Positions 1 through 5,507 are shown, counted from the stretch's first letter. The stretch: 6,277 bases of DNA from an uncultured Collinsella sp. (GCA_958372035.1 CATXML010000076.1:1-6277), one strand, 5' to 3'. Notes: generated by a model not told the origin, from the sequence alone. Translations and numbers: made by a program.

Positions 1-281
1 GTAATTGCCCCCGCCAACAAACCACACAAGCGGGCCACCTAAATGTAACACGCGGCAAAACCGGCTACCCCCCCCTGGGGGCGGCGGCCGGGCCCGACGC
101 CCCCTGCGGCAGTTAGGGACGCTCCTTTTGCACCGGCACCTTGAGGCACTTCTGGCGCAGCCAATGAAGACCTCTAGAGATGAATTTCAAGCCGCTCCGC
201 CGCTCCAGGCATCGTTTCCGCGCCTCGCGCCTGCCCCAAACAATCAAAACAAGCCCTTTTCGCCGCAACCTCAAAGGTCTG
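1..281. other. Gene-poor GC-rich stretch
   Basis: I see no credible gene here. Short open frames exist on both strands but none has a ribosome binding site or a recognisable protein pattern. The stretch holds a run of eight C (68-75) followed by a GC-rich inverted repeat (77-104), and a 'GGGACGCTCCTT'-like segment at 117-128 that resembles the loop of the hairpin at 4003-4031. It probably is an intergenic remnant beyond the end of the transporter operon, but the neighbouring gene lies outside the window. Confidence 0.5.
77..104. repeat. GC-rich inverted repeat next to a C8 tract
   Basis: The arms GGGGGCG (77-83) and CGCCCCC (98-104) are perfect complements separated by 14 nt of G/C-rich sequence that includes GGGCCC. 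Eight consecutive C residues precede it (68-75). No T-run follows on either strand, so it is not a classical intrinsic terminator. The role is unknown. Confidence 0.5.
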
Positions 282-509
282 TGGGCAAAAAAGGGCAAAT
301 ATGAGTACTGTTACCATTTTAGTAGCAGACAAAACCACCCAAAATGGCGTCCGAGCAACCCCTACAACCCCCTAAAGCAGCCAACCTGACTTGTTTAAGG
401 TGTATTGGAGCCAATTTTAATGAACATACTATAGGTTATGTTCATTATCTTCTTGGCCGTAAATGTCATCAGTCTAGCAACAGTACTCATATTTGGCATT
501 TTTTGCCCA
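282..509. mobile_element. MITE-like element with 33-bp imperfect terminal inverted repeats
   Basis: The left end (282-314) and the reverse complement of the right end (477-509) match at 30 of 33 positions, including an uninterrupted 16-bp core from AAATATGAG to GTACTGTT. The interior codes for nothing convincing and is visibly richer in A/T than the flanks. It contains an inverted repeat CCATTTT/AAAATGG (314-320 and 341-347) and a 10-bp palindrome (419-446). Size, inverted ends, lack of coding sequence and different composition fit a miniature inverted-repeat element moved by a transposase encoded elsewhere. I find no clear target-site duplication at these boundaries, so the true ends may differ. 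It could instead be two diverging copies of a shorter intergenic repeat. Confidence 0.5.
419..446. repeat. Perfect 10-bp inverted repeat with 8-nt spacer
   Basis: AATGAACATA (419-428) is repeated in inverted form as TATGTTCATT (437-446) around the spacer CTATAGGT. The low GC content and lack of a following T-run argue against an intrinsic terminator. It may be a structural part of the surrounding 282-509 element, a protein-binding site, or both. Confidence 0.6.
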
Positions 510-539
510 TCGTTATATAACTGACCCCCTGTAGCGGGC

Positions 540-570
540 AAAAAAGAGGCCGCAGCCCATGGCCGCGGCC
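540..570 (-). terminator. Rho-independent terminator of the transporter operon
   Basis: On the minus strand GGCCGC (570-565) pairs with GCGGCC (553-548). The stem continues through one G-U pair and three further G/C pairs to an ATG loop, and is followed by TC and six T (545-540). It starts 22 nt after the stop of the NRAMP-type gene, so it ends the 3708-593 transcription unit. Confidence 0.9.
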
Positions 571-592
571 CGCTCGAAACCCAAAAGAGGCG

Positions 593-1855
593 CTACGCGC
601 TGTAGCCCATCGCTTGCAGCACAAACATGACGACCGTCAGCACCGTAATCACGCCGATAGTCGCCCACGTGAGCACGTTCCACACGCGACCGTTGCGGTT
701 GGCCCCCATAATGTGGCGATCCGCCGCGATAACCACCTGGAATACCAAAACTACGGGCAGCAGCACGCCGTTGATGACCTGCGAGGTCATCATAATCTGG
801 AACAAATCGACGCCAGGCATGAGCACCAGCACGGCAGAAATGCCGATGATGGCCGTAATGATGCCGCGATAGACCGGGGCCTCGTCCCAGCTGCGATCGG
901 CGCCGCGCTCCCAACCAAATGCCTCGCAGATGGCACTCGACGTAACGCCCGGCAGCACGCAGGCAGCCAAAAAGCTCGCTGCGACCAGGCCCGAGGCAAA
1001 CAACACCGTGGACCACTGGCCCGCGATAGGCTCCAATGCGCGGGCGGCATCGGCAGCGTCGCTAATCTGAATGCCTGCAGGGAACAACACCGTACCGGTC
1101 GTGATGATAATAAAGCCGGCGATGACATCGGCGGCAATCGAGCCGCTCACGGTGTCGATGCGCTGCAGCACGATATCGTCCTCGCCCGCATTCTTATCGA
1201 CCACGTTGTTCTGCGCCAAGAAGATCATCCACGGCGCGATGGTGGTACCAATCGTTGCGACCACAAGCGACACGTAGCTGGGGTCATTTTGGATGTTGGG
1301 CACAACCAGGTCGACCGCCACCTCGCCCCAGCTGGGACCAGCCATAAATGCAGCGACAATGTAGGTCACAAACACGCAGCTCACCAGCAGCAGAATCTTC
1401 TCGATGCGCTGGAAGCTGCCCGACATGGTAAGCATCCAAACCAGCAGCGCCACCAGCGGCACCGAGATGCTCGCCGGCACACCAAAGAGGGCAAGGCCGC
1501 TCGCGATACCCGCAAACTCCGAAATGGTCACGGCCGTATTAGCGATCAGCAGCGCCGCCATGGCCAGCACGCTCCTGCGCACGCCAAAGCGCTCGCGGAT
1601 GAGCGACGCCAGGCCCTTGCCTGTGACGCAGCCGCAACGCGCCGCAGTCTCCTGCGTCACGATAAGCAGCACGGTCATGACGGGAAGCATCCACAGCATC
1701 TTGTAGCCATAGCTGGCACCAGCGCTGGAATACGTGGCGATGCCGCCGGCGTCATTGCCCGAAAGCGCCGCCAGAAGGCCAGGGCCCATGGCGCCAAAGA
1801 TGGCCGCGATGGTCAGCTTTTGCTTGGTGCTCGCCTTTTGCTTCGTGTTTTGCAC
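593..1855 (-). CDS. NRAMP-superfamily divalent metal transporter, NRMT (Mg2+) type
   Basis: Integral membrane transporter of the NRAMP/SLC11 fold, 420 residues from the chosen start, predicted to import divalent cations. Seen: about eleven hydrophobic helices; the helix-1 metal motif, DPGN in Mn/Fe NRAMPs, reads D35-A-G-G38; the helix-6 motif, usually A-x-M-P-H, reads I206-A207-P208-W209, so the metal-ligating Met is Ala. Known: Asp retained with the Met lost is the pattern of NRAMP-related magnesium transporters (NRMT), described in Clostridium and structurally in Eggerthella lenta, also a coriobacterium. Inferred: Mg2+ (possibly Mn2+) uptake rather than classical Mn/Fe uptake. Start: GTG at 1855 has AGGTGG four nt upstream, overlapping the stop of the preceding gene, which implies translational coupling. 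A longer frame opens at GTG 1918, but its extra 21 residues are unlike the family and overlap that gene by 55 bp. A strong terminator follows. Confidence 0.9.
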   Translation of the reverse strand: MQNTKQKASTKQKLTIAAIFGAMGPGLLAALSGNDAGGIATYSSAGASYGYKMLWMLPVMTVLLIVTQETAARCGCVTGKGLASLIRERFGVRRSVLAMAALLIANTAVTISEFAGIASGLALFGVPASISVPLVALLVWMLTMSGSFQRIEKILLLVSCVFVTYIVAAFMAGPSWGEVAVDLVVPNIQNDPSYVSLVVATIGTTIAPWMIFLAQNNVVDKNAGEDDIVLQRIDTVSGSIAADVIAGFIIITTGTVLFPAGIQISDAADAARALEPIAGQWSTVLFASGLVAASFLAACVLPGVTSSAICEAFGWERGADRSWDEAPVYRGIITAIIGISAVLVLMPGVDLFQIMMTSQVINGVLLPVVLVFQVVIAADRHIMGANRNGRVWNVLTWATIGVITVLTVVMFVLQAMGYSA

Positions 1856-1859
1856 GCGA

Positions 1860-1865
1860 CCACCT
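1860..1865 (-). promoter_or_regulatory. Ribosome binding site overlapping the upstream stop codon
   Basis: AGGTGG lies four nt before GTG 1855 and shares bases with the TAG stop (1866-1864) of the MgtE-like gene. This placement decides the short start of the transporter and suggests that ribosomes finishing the first gene start the second. Confidence 0.55.
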
Positions 1866-3708
1866 AACCCATGACTGACATGGTGAGCAGAACCGCGGCG
1901 ATGCAGTACGCCACACACGAGATCATGACGGCAATGACGTTCATGGCGGTGCCCGACGTATTGAGGTCGTGCTCGTCACGCCAGAACAGCACCATCAGGT
2001 AAATCACGGCGCTCATGTTGCCAATCAGGCAAACGATGGCCGCAATGTTAAAGCAGCCGGTAAAGAGCTGCTCTTCAAACATAGGCGCGTCGAGGAACGC
2101 GGCGGTGCGCACCAGCTGGGCGCACAGGTAGGTCACGAGCGACAGAATCAAGCCCATGCCCGTACTCTGGAAGAAGAACCCCAGATACGGCTTGGGCTCA
2201 TCGTCATGGCCGTCGTACTCCAGGAAGTAGTTCTTGACGAACGACACCATACGCGAGGCAGCCAGCAGCACGAGCGGCATGGCGCACATGGGGAACACCA
2301 CCAGATGCGCAGAGCCCAGCGCCGTCCCCAGCACTGTTGCCATGATGCACGAGGCAATACCCCACACGACAACCCAGTACTGGCGATGCACAAACCAGCT
2401 GAGCACATTCGTCGAGTCGTCGGACGCGCTATCGCCCGAACCGACGCCTGCGATCTGCAGGTCCTCCTGGTGCTCCTCGGCGATAACGTCCATGGCGTCG
2501 TCAAAGGTCACGATACCCAAGATGTGACGGTTCTCGTCGCAAACGGGGATGGCGACCAGGTCGTACTTGGTCATCTCGTCCGTTACGTCTTCCTGGTCAT
2601 CGTCGGGCGACACATACACCAGGTCGCGATAGGCCAGCTGGCCCAGCGTGGCGTCGCGGTCGGCCACGATGAGCGTGCGCAGCGAAAGGACGCCGGTGAG
2701 CATACCGCTCGGGTCCTCGGTATAGACGTAGTAGACGCTCTCGAAGTCCTCGTCGAGCTTGCGGATCGCCTCGATGGCGTCACCGACCGTCGCCGTGGCG
2801 GGCAGGGAGACAAACTCCGAGGTCATGATGCGACCGGCAGTGTTGTCCTCATAGCCCAGCAGGTTACGAATCGCCTTCTCCTCCTGAACGCCCATCAGGC
2901 GAAGAAGCTTCTCGGCCTTCTCGTAATCGAGCTCGTCGATCAGGTCAGCGGCGTCGTCCGGGTCCATCATGGCCAGCATCGACGATGCGTCCGTATCGGA
3001 CAGGCCCTCGAGCATCTCGGTCATAAGCTCGTCGTCATCGAACTCCGAGATGGCCTCGGCGGCCTGGGCGGTATCGAGCTGCGCGAACACCTGCGCACGC
3101 AGGCGCGGGTCGAGCTGTTCGATAATGTCGGCAATGTCGGCGGGGTGCAGCTCGCCGAGCGTCTTGTGCGACACCGACAGCTGGATGTTTTTAGTCGAAC
3201 GATCGAGCAGGTCCATATAGGACCAGGCGATAATATCCTCGCCGAGCGGTTTGCCCAGGTGCTTCATAAAGCCCTCGACAACATGCTCAAGGGCGGGGCT
3301 GATCGCGCGCAGCAGACCGCGGGCGCCAACTTCGGCACCCAGCAGGCGCAGCTGATTTTCGCCCGACATGGAAAACTTGATGTCGTTCACGCGCACGACC
3401 TTCATGCCCTGCGTGTCGACGATCTGCTTGTTAAGCACGTCGCGAGCAAGTAAGAGTTCGGTCGGCTGCAAGTACGAAAAACGGATTTCGGTGGCCGGCG
3501 ACTTAAGGTGTACACCCGTCTCGTCGATACGGTCGACCCATTTGCGCCAGCTGATCATAAACGGCGTCTTGCCGGGTCCGCGGAACGCGAGCGACGTCAC
3601 GTGCGGAAAAACTTCGCCGGTAGCAATGCCAAAATCGTTCACAACGCCGAGCTTTTCGCCATCGACGTCCAAAACCGGCAGTTTGAGCATCTCACTCAGA
3701 TAATTCAC
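1864..3708 (-). CDS. PRC-barrel/MgtE-sensor/CBS protein with a divergent MgtE-like membrane domain
   Basis: 614 residues. Domains in order: two PRC-barrel-like repeats (about 3-80 and 90-175), the MgtE N superhelical domain (about 185-290, with HPADIADIIEQLDP near 188), a CBS pair (about 294-415), an acidic linker (EEHQEDLQIAGV) at the place of the MgtE plug helix, and five hydrophobic helices (about 441-463, 467-489, 516-535, 553-576, 588-610). In MgtE the cytosolic module binds Mg2+ and closes the pore. Seen: helix 2 lacks the GGNxGxQ signature and helix 5 has no Asp where MgtE has its pore Asp. Many actinobacteria carry PRC+MgtE_N+CBS proteins. Inferred: a Mg2+ sensor or regulator, or a much altered channel; automatic annotation will probably say 'magnesium transporter MgtE'. 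Start: GTG at 3708 with GGGGAG five nt upstream and an in-frame stop 15 nt upstream. It ends 8 nt before the transporter start. Confidence 0.85.
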   Translation of the reverse strand: MNYLSEMLKLPVLDVDGEKLGVVNDFGIATGEVFPHVTSLAFRGPGKTPFMISWRKWVDRIDETGVHLKSPATEIRFSYLQPTELLLARDVLNKQIVDTQGMKVVRVNDIKFSMSGENQLRLLGAEVGARGLLRAISPALEHVVEGFMKHLGKPLGEDIIAWSYMDLLDRSTKNIQLSVSHKTLGELHPADIADIIEQLDPRLRAQVFAQLDTAQAAEAISEFDDDELMTEMLEGLSDTDASSMLAMMDPDDAADLIDELDYEKAEKLLRLMGVQEEKAIRNLLGYEDNTAGRIMTSEFVSLPATATVGDAIEAIRKLDEDFESVYYVYTEDPSGMLTGVLSLRTLIVADRDATLGQLAYRDLVYVSPDDDQEDVTDEMTKYDLVAIPVCDENRHILGIVTFDDAMDVIAEEHQEDLQIAGVGSGDSASDDSTNVLSWFVHRQYWVVVWGIASCIMATVLGTALGSAHLVVFPMCAMPLVLLAASRMVSFVKNYFLEYDGHDDEPKPYLGFFFQSTGMGLILSLVTYLCAQLVRTAAFLDAPMFEEQLFTGCFNIAAIVCLIGNMSAVIYLMVLFWRDEHDLNTSGTAMNVIAVMISCVAYCIAAVLLTMSVMG

Positions 3709-3713
3709 TGGTG

Positions 3714-3719
3714 CTCCCC
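3714..3719 (-). promoter_or_regulatory. Ribosome binding site of the MgtE-like gene
   Basis: GGGGAG five nt before GTG 3708. It supports the GTG start over the ATG at residue 7, which has no suitably spaced site. Confidence 0.7.
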
Positions 3720-3723
3720 ATCA

Positions 3724-3846
3724 TTATCCCTTCGGACTGCGACCATGCCGGCGCGCCGTCCGTGGACTATTAGATATGCATACGCATGCGCGGGCGGCAC
3801 GCCGCTCGGCGCTCACACCCCGTACATGCGCAAGAAGCACCTGCAT
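3724..3846 (-). CDS. Possible 40-codon leader ORF, arginine-rich
   Basis: ATG at 3846 to TAA at 3726-3724, 15 nt before the GTG start of the MgtE-like gene. The predicted product begins MQVLLAHVRG and is rich in Arg and Ala (ten Arg in 40). It has no Shine-Dalgarno sequence, resembles no family I know, and its GC-rich codons could arise by chance. It is listed because leader peptides regulate some Mg2+ transporter genes (MgtL in enterobacteria), but this one is not similar to them. Confidence 0.15.
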   Translation of the reverse strand: MQVLLAHVRGVSAERRAARACVCISNSPRTARRHGRSPKG

Positions 3847-3919
3847 GGGGTCATCGACTGTATGGTCGAGGTTTGGATTTCACCTGCAACCTTTCTCTTG
3901 ACCCTTGTTATCCGCAGTA

Positions 3920-3951
3920 ACTATAGCATCAGCATCGCGCCGTGGCGTCAA
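3920..3951 (-). promoter_or_regulatory. Candidate promoter of the Mg2+ operon (extended -10)
   Basis: On the minus strand TGC (3928-3926) directly precedes TATAGT (3925-3920), an extended -10 element. TTGACG (3951-3946) resembles a -35 box, but the 20-nt spacing is longer than ideal; an extended -10 tolerates this. Predicted start of transcription is near 3913. Confidence 0.4.
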
Positions 3952-3952
3952 A

Positions 3953-3982
3953 TTTATGCTCCAAACATCGCAGGCATATCAA
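3953..3982 (-). promoter_or_regulatory. Alternative upstream promoter candidate
   Basis: TTGATA (3982-3977) and CATAAA (3958-3953) on the minus strand are 18 nt apart. The -10 is weak. If used, it would lengthen the leader by about 30 nt. Confidence 0.25.
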
Positions 3983-4002
3983 ACGCTGACGCATCCGTGA
4001 CA

Positions 4003-4031
4003 TAGTCATTGGGGACGTTCTTACATGACTA
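4003..4031. repeat. Hairpin repeat at the end of the NodB gene, REP-like
   Basis: TAGTCAT (4003-4009) and ATGACTA (4025-4031) are perfect 7-bp inverted arms around the 15-nt loop TGGGGACGTTCTTAC. The stop codon of the NodB-type gene (4031-4029) lies inside one arm. There is no T-run, so it is not a standard terminator, although it could protect the 3' end or work with Rho. Its form suggests a REP-like interspersed repeat of the kind moved by single-copy Y1 (RAYT) transposases; this is an inference. Confidence 0.45.
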
Positions 4032-5435
4032 GTCTGTGGTGTCGTCATCTTCGGCGAGCTGGGGGAACACGGCGTTTTTGGGCATGGCGGCCTTCGTCAG
4101 CGAGGTGAGCTTTTTGCTCAGCGATGTATCCGTCTTGACCAGATCGCTCAATGTCACGATTTTGTAGCCGTCGGCAATAAGCCCGTCGATAATCTGCGGC
4201 AGCGCCTCGAGCGTCTGCTCGGCACATTCATCGTTATCGGTCAGCAACACAATGTTGCCCGGCGTCACCGAATCGAGCACCGTCGAGACCTGCTCGTCGG
4301 CACCGTTGAGCAGCCAGTCGCCCGAATCGATATTCCACGAGACCACGGCAGACACCAGGTCCATCGCATCAATCCAGTTTTGCTCGTCAAAGGCTGCGTA
4401 GGGAGCACGCAAAAGCATCGTCGACGTTCCGGTCACGGACTTGATCGCCTCGGTGCCCTTCGAAACCTGCTCGCGCACCGCATCGCGGTCCTGGCCCTTG
4501 AGCGATTCGTCTCGGTAGCTGTTGGAGCCGACCTCGCAGCCAGCATCGACAATCGCCTTGGCCGTGGCGGGCGAGGCCTCGGCCGCATCACCCGACAGGA
4601 AGAACGTCGCGGTGACGCCCTTTTCCTTGAGCACCTGCAAGATCTGCTTGGTCGCTCCGCTCGGGCCCTCATCAAACGTCAGCGCCACGTACTTTTCGTT
4701 GCCCTTGGGCGCCACGCTCGCGCACTCGACCACGCAATCGGTGGCGGGCACGACCTCGCCGCGGTCCTGCGTCTTACCCGACTGCTCGCCGACCCACACC
4801 TCGGAGCGACCTTGGATGCCCCACGTCTTGACGTACTCGATAGCACCCGTGCCCTCGACCTTGAGCTTGGGCTCGATAACCGTCGCCTGGACCTCGTGCT
4901 TCTCATACGTGTCGCGGCCGTCCTTGACCGTCACCTTCTCGCCGCCCGTAAGCTCGCGGCTTTTCCACTTGCCCTGTTTTATGCGCTTGCCGTCCACCTT
5001 TACCGACAGCTTTTCGCCGCCATGGCGGGTAAGCACGCTGTCGTCAACGGCCAGCAGATCCCCGGCGTCGTAGGTATCGGTCAGCTCCTGATCGTCGATG
5101 AGATTTTGCAGCGTAGATCCGACGCGCACCGCAGTCTCCTGGCCGTTGAGGACGACATCCACGCTGCGGTTGACGTAGCCCACGACGGCAGCGATAAACA
5201 GCACGAGTGCGCAGCCCACGGCGATGAGCGCATAGGGCAGGCGAGACGGACGACGGGGCGTGCGGCCGCTGCCGATGCGAGCGCTTCGGTCGCTAAAGCC
5301 GCGGCTATGGTTGAGATACATCGCGCCGGGCTTACGGTGACGCTTGCGCTGACCGCTGGGCAACTGCCCCAGGTCGCGGCGCGCCGTCGGACGCGCACCC
5401 GAGCGCCCGTTTAAGTTAGATCCGTTTTGGCGCAT
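4029..5435 (-). CDS. Membrane-anchored protein with DUF348/G5-like stalk and degenerate NodB (polysaccharide deacetylase) domain
   Basis: 468 residues: a basic cytoplasmic N-terminus (1-67, many Arg), one membrane helix (about 68-88), an extracellular stalk resembling DUF348 (about 91-150) and G5 (about 165-230), and a NodB-fold domain (about 247-432). NodB enzymes remove acetyl groups from peptidoglycan or other glycans with a metal held by Asp-His-His. Seen: motif 1 TFDEGP (253-258) keeps the catalytic-base Asp255 but has Glu256 at the metal Asp; motif 2, normally HxxxH, has Asn305 and Asp309; motif 5 has LLTD (397-400) where the catalytic His is expected. R343-A-P-Y and D370-S-G-D-W are retained. 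Inferred: the fold is kept but normal Zn-dependent deacetylation is unlikely; a glycan-binding role or altered chemistry is possible. Start: ATG 5435 has GGGGGAGGG just upstream. The surface location fits a role at the cell wall. Confidence 0.85.
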   Translation of the reverse strand: MRQNGSNLNGRSGARPTARRDLGQLPSGQRKRHRKPGAMYLNHSRGFSDRSARIGSGRTPRRPSRLPYALIAVGCALVLFIAAVVGYVNRSVDVVLNGQETAVRVGSTLQNLIDDQELTDTYDAGDLLAVDDSVLTRHGGEKLSVKVDGKRIKQGKWKSRELTGGEKVTVKDGRDTYEKHEVQATVIEPKLKVEGTGAIEYVKTWGIQGRSEVWVGEQSGKTQDRGEVVPATDCVVECASVAPKGNEKYVALTFDEGPSGATKQILQVLKEKGVTATFFLSGDAAEASPATAKAIVDAGCEVGSNSYRDESLKGQDRDAVREQVSKGTEAIKSVTGTSTMLLRAPYAAFDEQNWIDAMDLVSAVVSWNIDSGDWLLNGADEQVSTVLDSVTPGNIVLLTDNDECAEQTLEALPQIIDGLIADGYKIVTLSDLVKTDTSLSKKLTSLTKAAMPKNAVFPQLAEDDDTTD

Positions 5436-5456
5436 GTGCCCTCCCCCATAAACGCA

Positions 5457-5486
5457 GCAAGCCGGAGCAACAGGTCTCCGGCTTGC
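5457..5486 (-). terminator. Perfect 11-bp hairpin between the PRC-barrel and NodB-type genes
   Basis: GCAAGCCGGAG (5457-5467) and CTCCGGCTTGC (5476-5486) are perfect complements around an 8-nt loop. The hairpin begins 22 nt after the stop of the PRC-barrel gene and ends about 21 nt before the start of the next gene. On the minus strand only TGCGTTTAT follows, so the U-tract is weak. It may be a leaky terminator or attenuator that lowers expression of the downstream gene, or an RNA-stability element. Confidence 0.5.
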
Positions 5487-5507
5487 CTCCCATCAATTGG
5501 TACGTCG

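Larger units (their letters stand above)
3709..3912 (-). promoter_or_regulatory. Long structured 5' leader of the Mg2+ operon, class unknown
   Basis: If transcription starts near 3913 the leader is about 205 nt. Seen in minus-strand RNA: a hairpin UCGAC/GUCGA (3869-3865 and 3858-3854); a 9-bp stem with a 4-nt bulge and 13-nt loop (3851-3843 with 3829-3826 and 3821-3817); a short stem GCGGC/GCCGC (3805-3801 and 3798-3794); and a stem CGGAC/GUCCG (3762-3758 and 3737-3733) enclosing GGCGCGCC. The M-box (ykoK) conserved core, AGGUGAGGCUCC followed by GCUGCUGCCC, is not present, and I recognise no other riboswitch class. There is no T-run, so any control would be at translation or through Rho. An open frame of 40 codons lies inside (3846-3724). 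Confidence 0.4.

Noticed and set aside
113..298. 61-residue minus-strand frame in the gene-poor region
   Set aside because: Very basic composition, no ribosome binding site, and it runs into the inverted-repeat element; most likely non-coding.
1..592. CRISPR array, tRNA or rRNA in the gene-poor region
   Set aside because: There are no regularly spaced direct repeats and no cloverleaf or rRNA-like sequence; only the inverted repeats described.
614..1867. Long plus-strand open frame antisense to the transporter gene
   Set aside because: Its product is a His/Arg/Gln-rich sequence without domains, typical of the antisense shadow of a high-GC gene. The minus-strand frame is a clear NRAMP-fold protein.
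1856..1918. Upstream GTG start (1918) for the transporter
   Set aside because: It would overlap the sensor gene by 55 bp and add 21 residues with no family resemblance; GTG 1855 has a better placed ribosome binding site.
1969..3453. Long plus-strand open frame antisense to the MgtE-like gene
   Set aside because: Shadow frame: no ribosome binding site or family pattern, while the opposite strand encodes recognisable PRC, MgtE_N and CBS domains.
3709..3912. M-box (ykoK) magnesium riboswitch
   Set aside because: Expected from gene function, but the conserved core strings are absent by eye on the minus strand. A covariance scan would be decisive.
3898..3927. Plus-strand promoter-like pair TTGACC and TATAGC with 18-nt spacing
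   Set aside because: It overlaps the better minus-strand -10 and leads to no plus-strand gene before it meets the end of the NodB-type gene. Kept only as a possible antisense start.
3745..4005. Possible 86-residue plus-strand gene in the intergenic gap
   Set aside because: No Shine-Dalgarno sequence before ATG 3745, no recognisable domain, and the longer version starts inside the sensor gene. It also lies antisense to the leader and promoter.
4380..5414. Long plus-strand open frame antisense to the NodB-type gene
   Set aside because: Low-complexity Ala/Leu/Arg/His product with no domain; explained by codon bias of the minus-strand gene.
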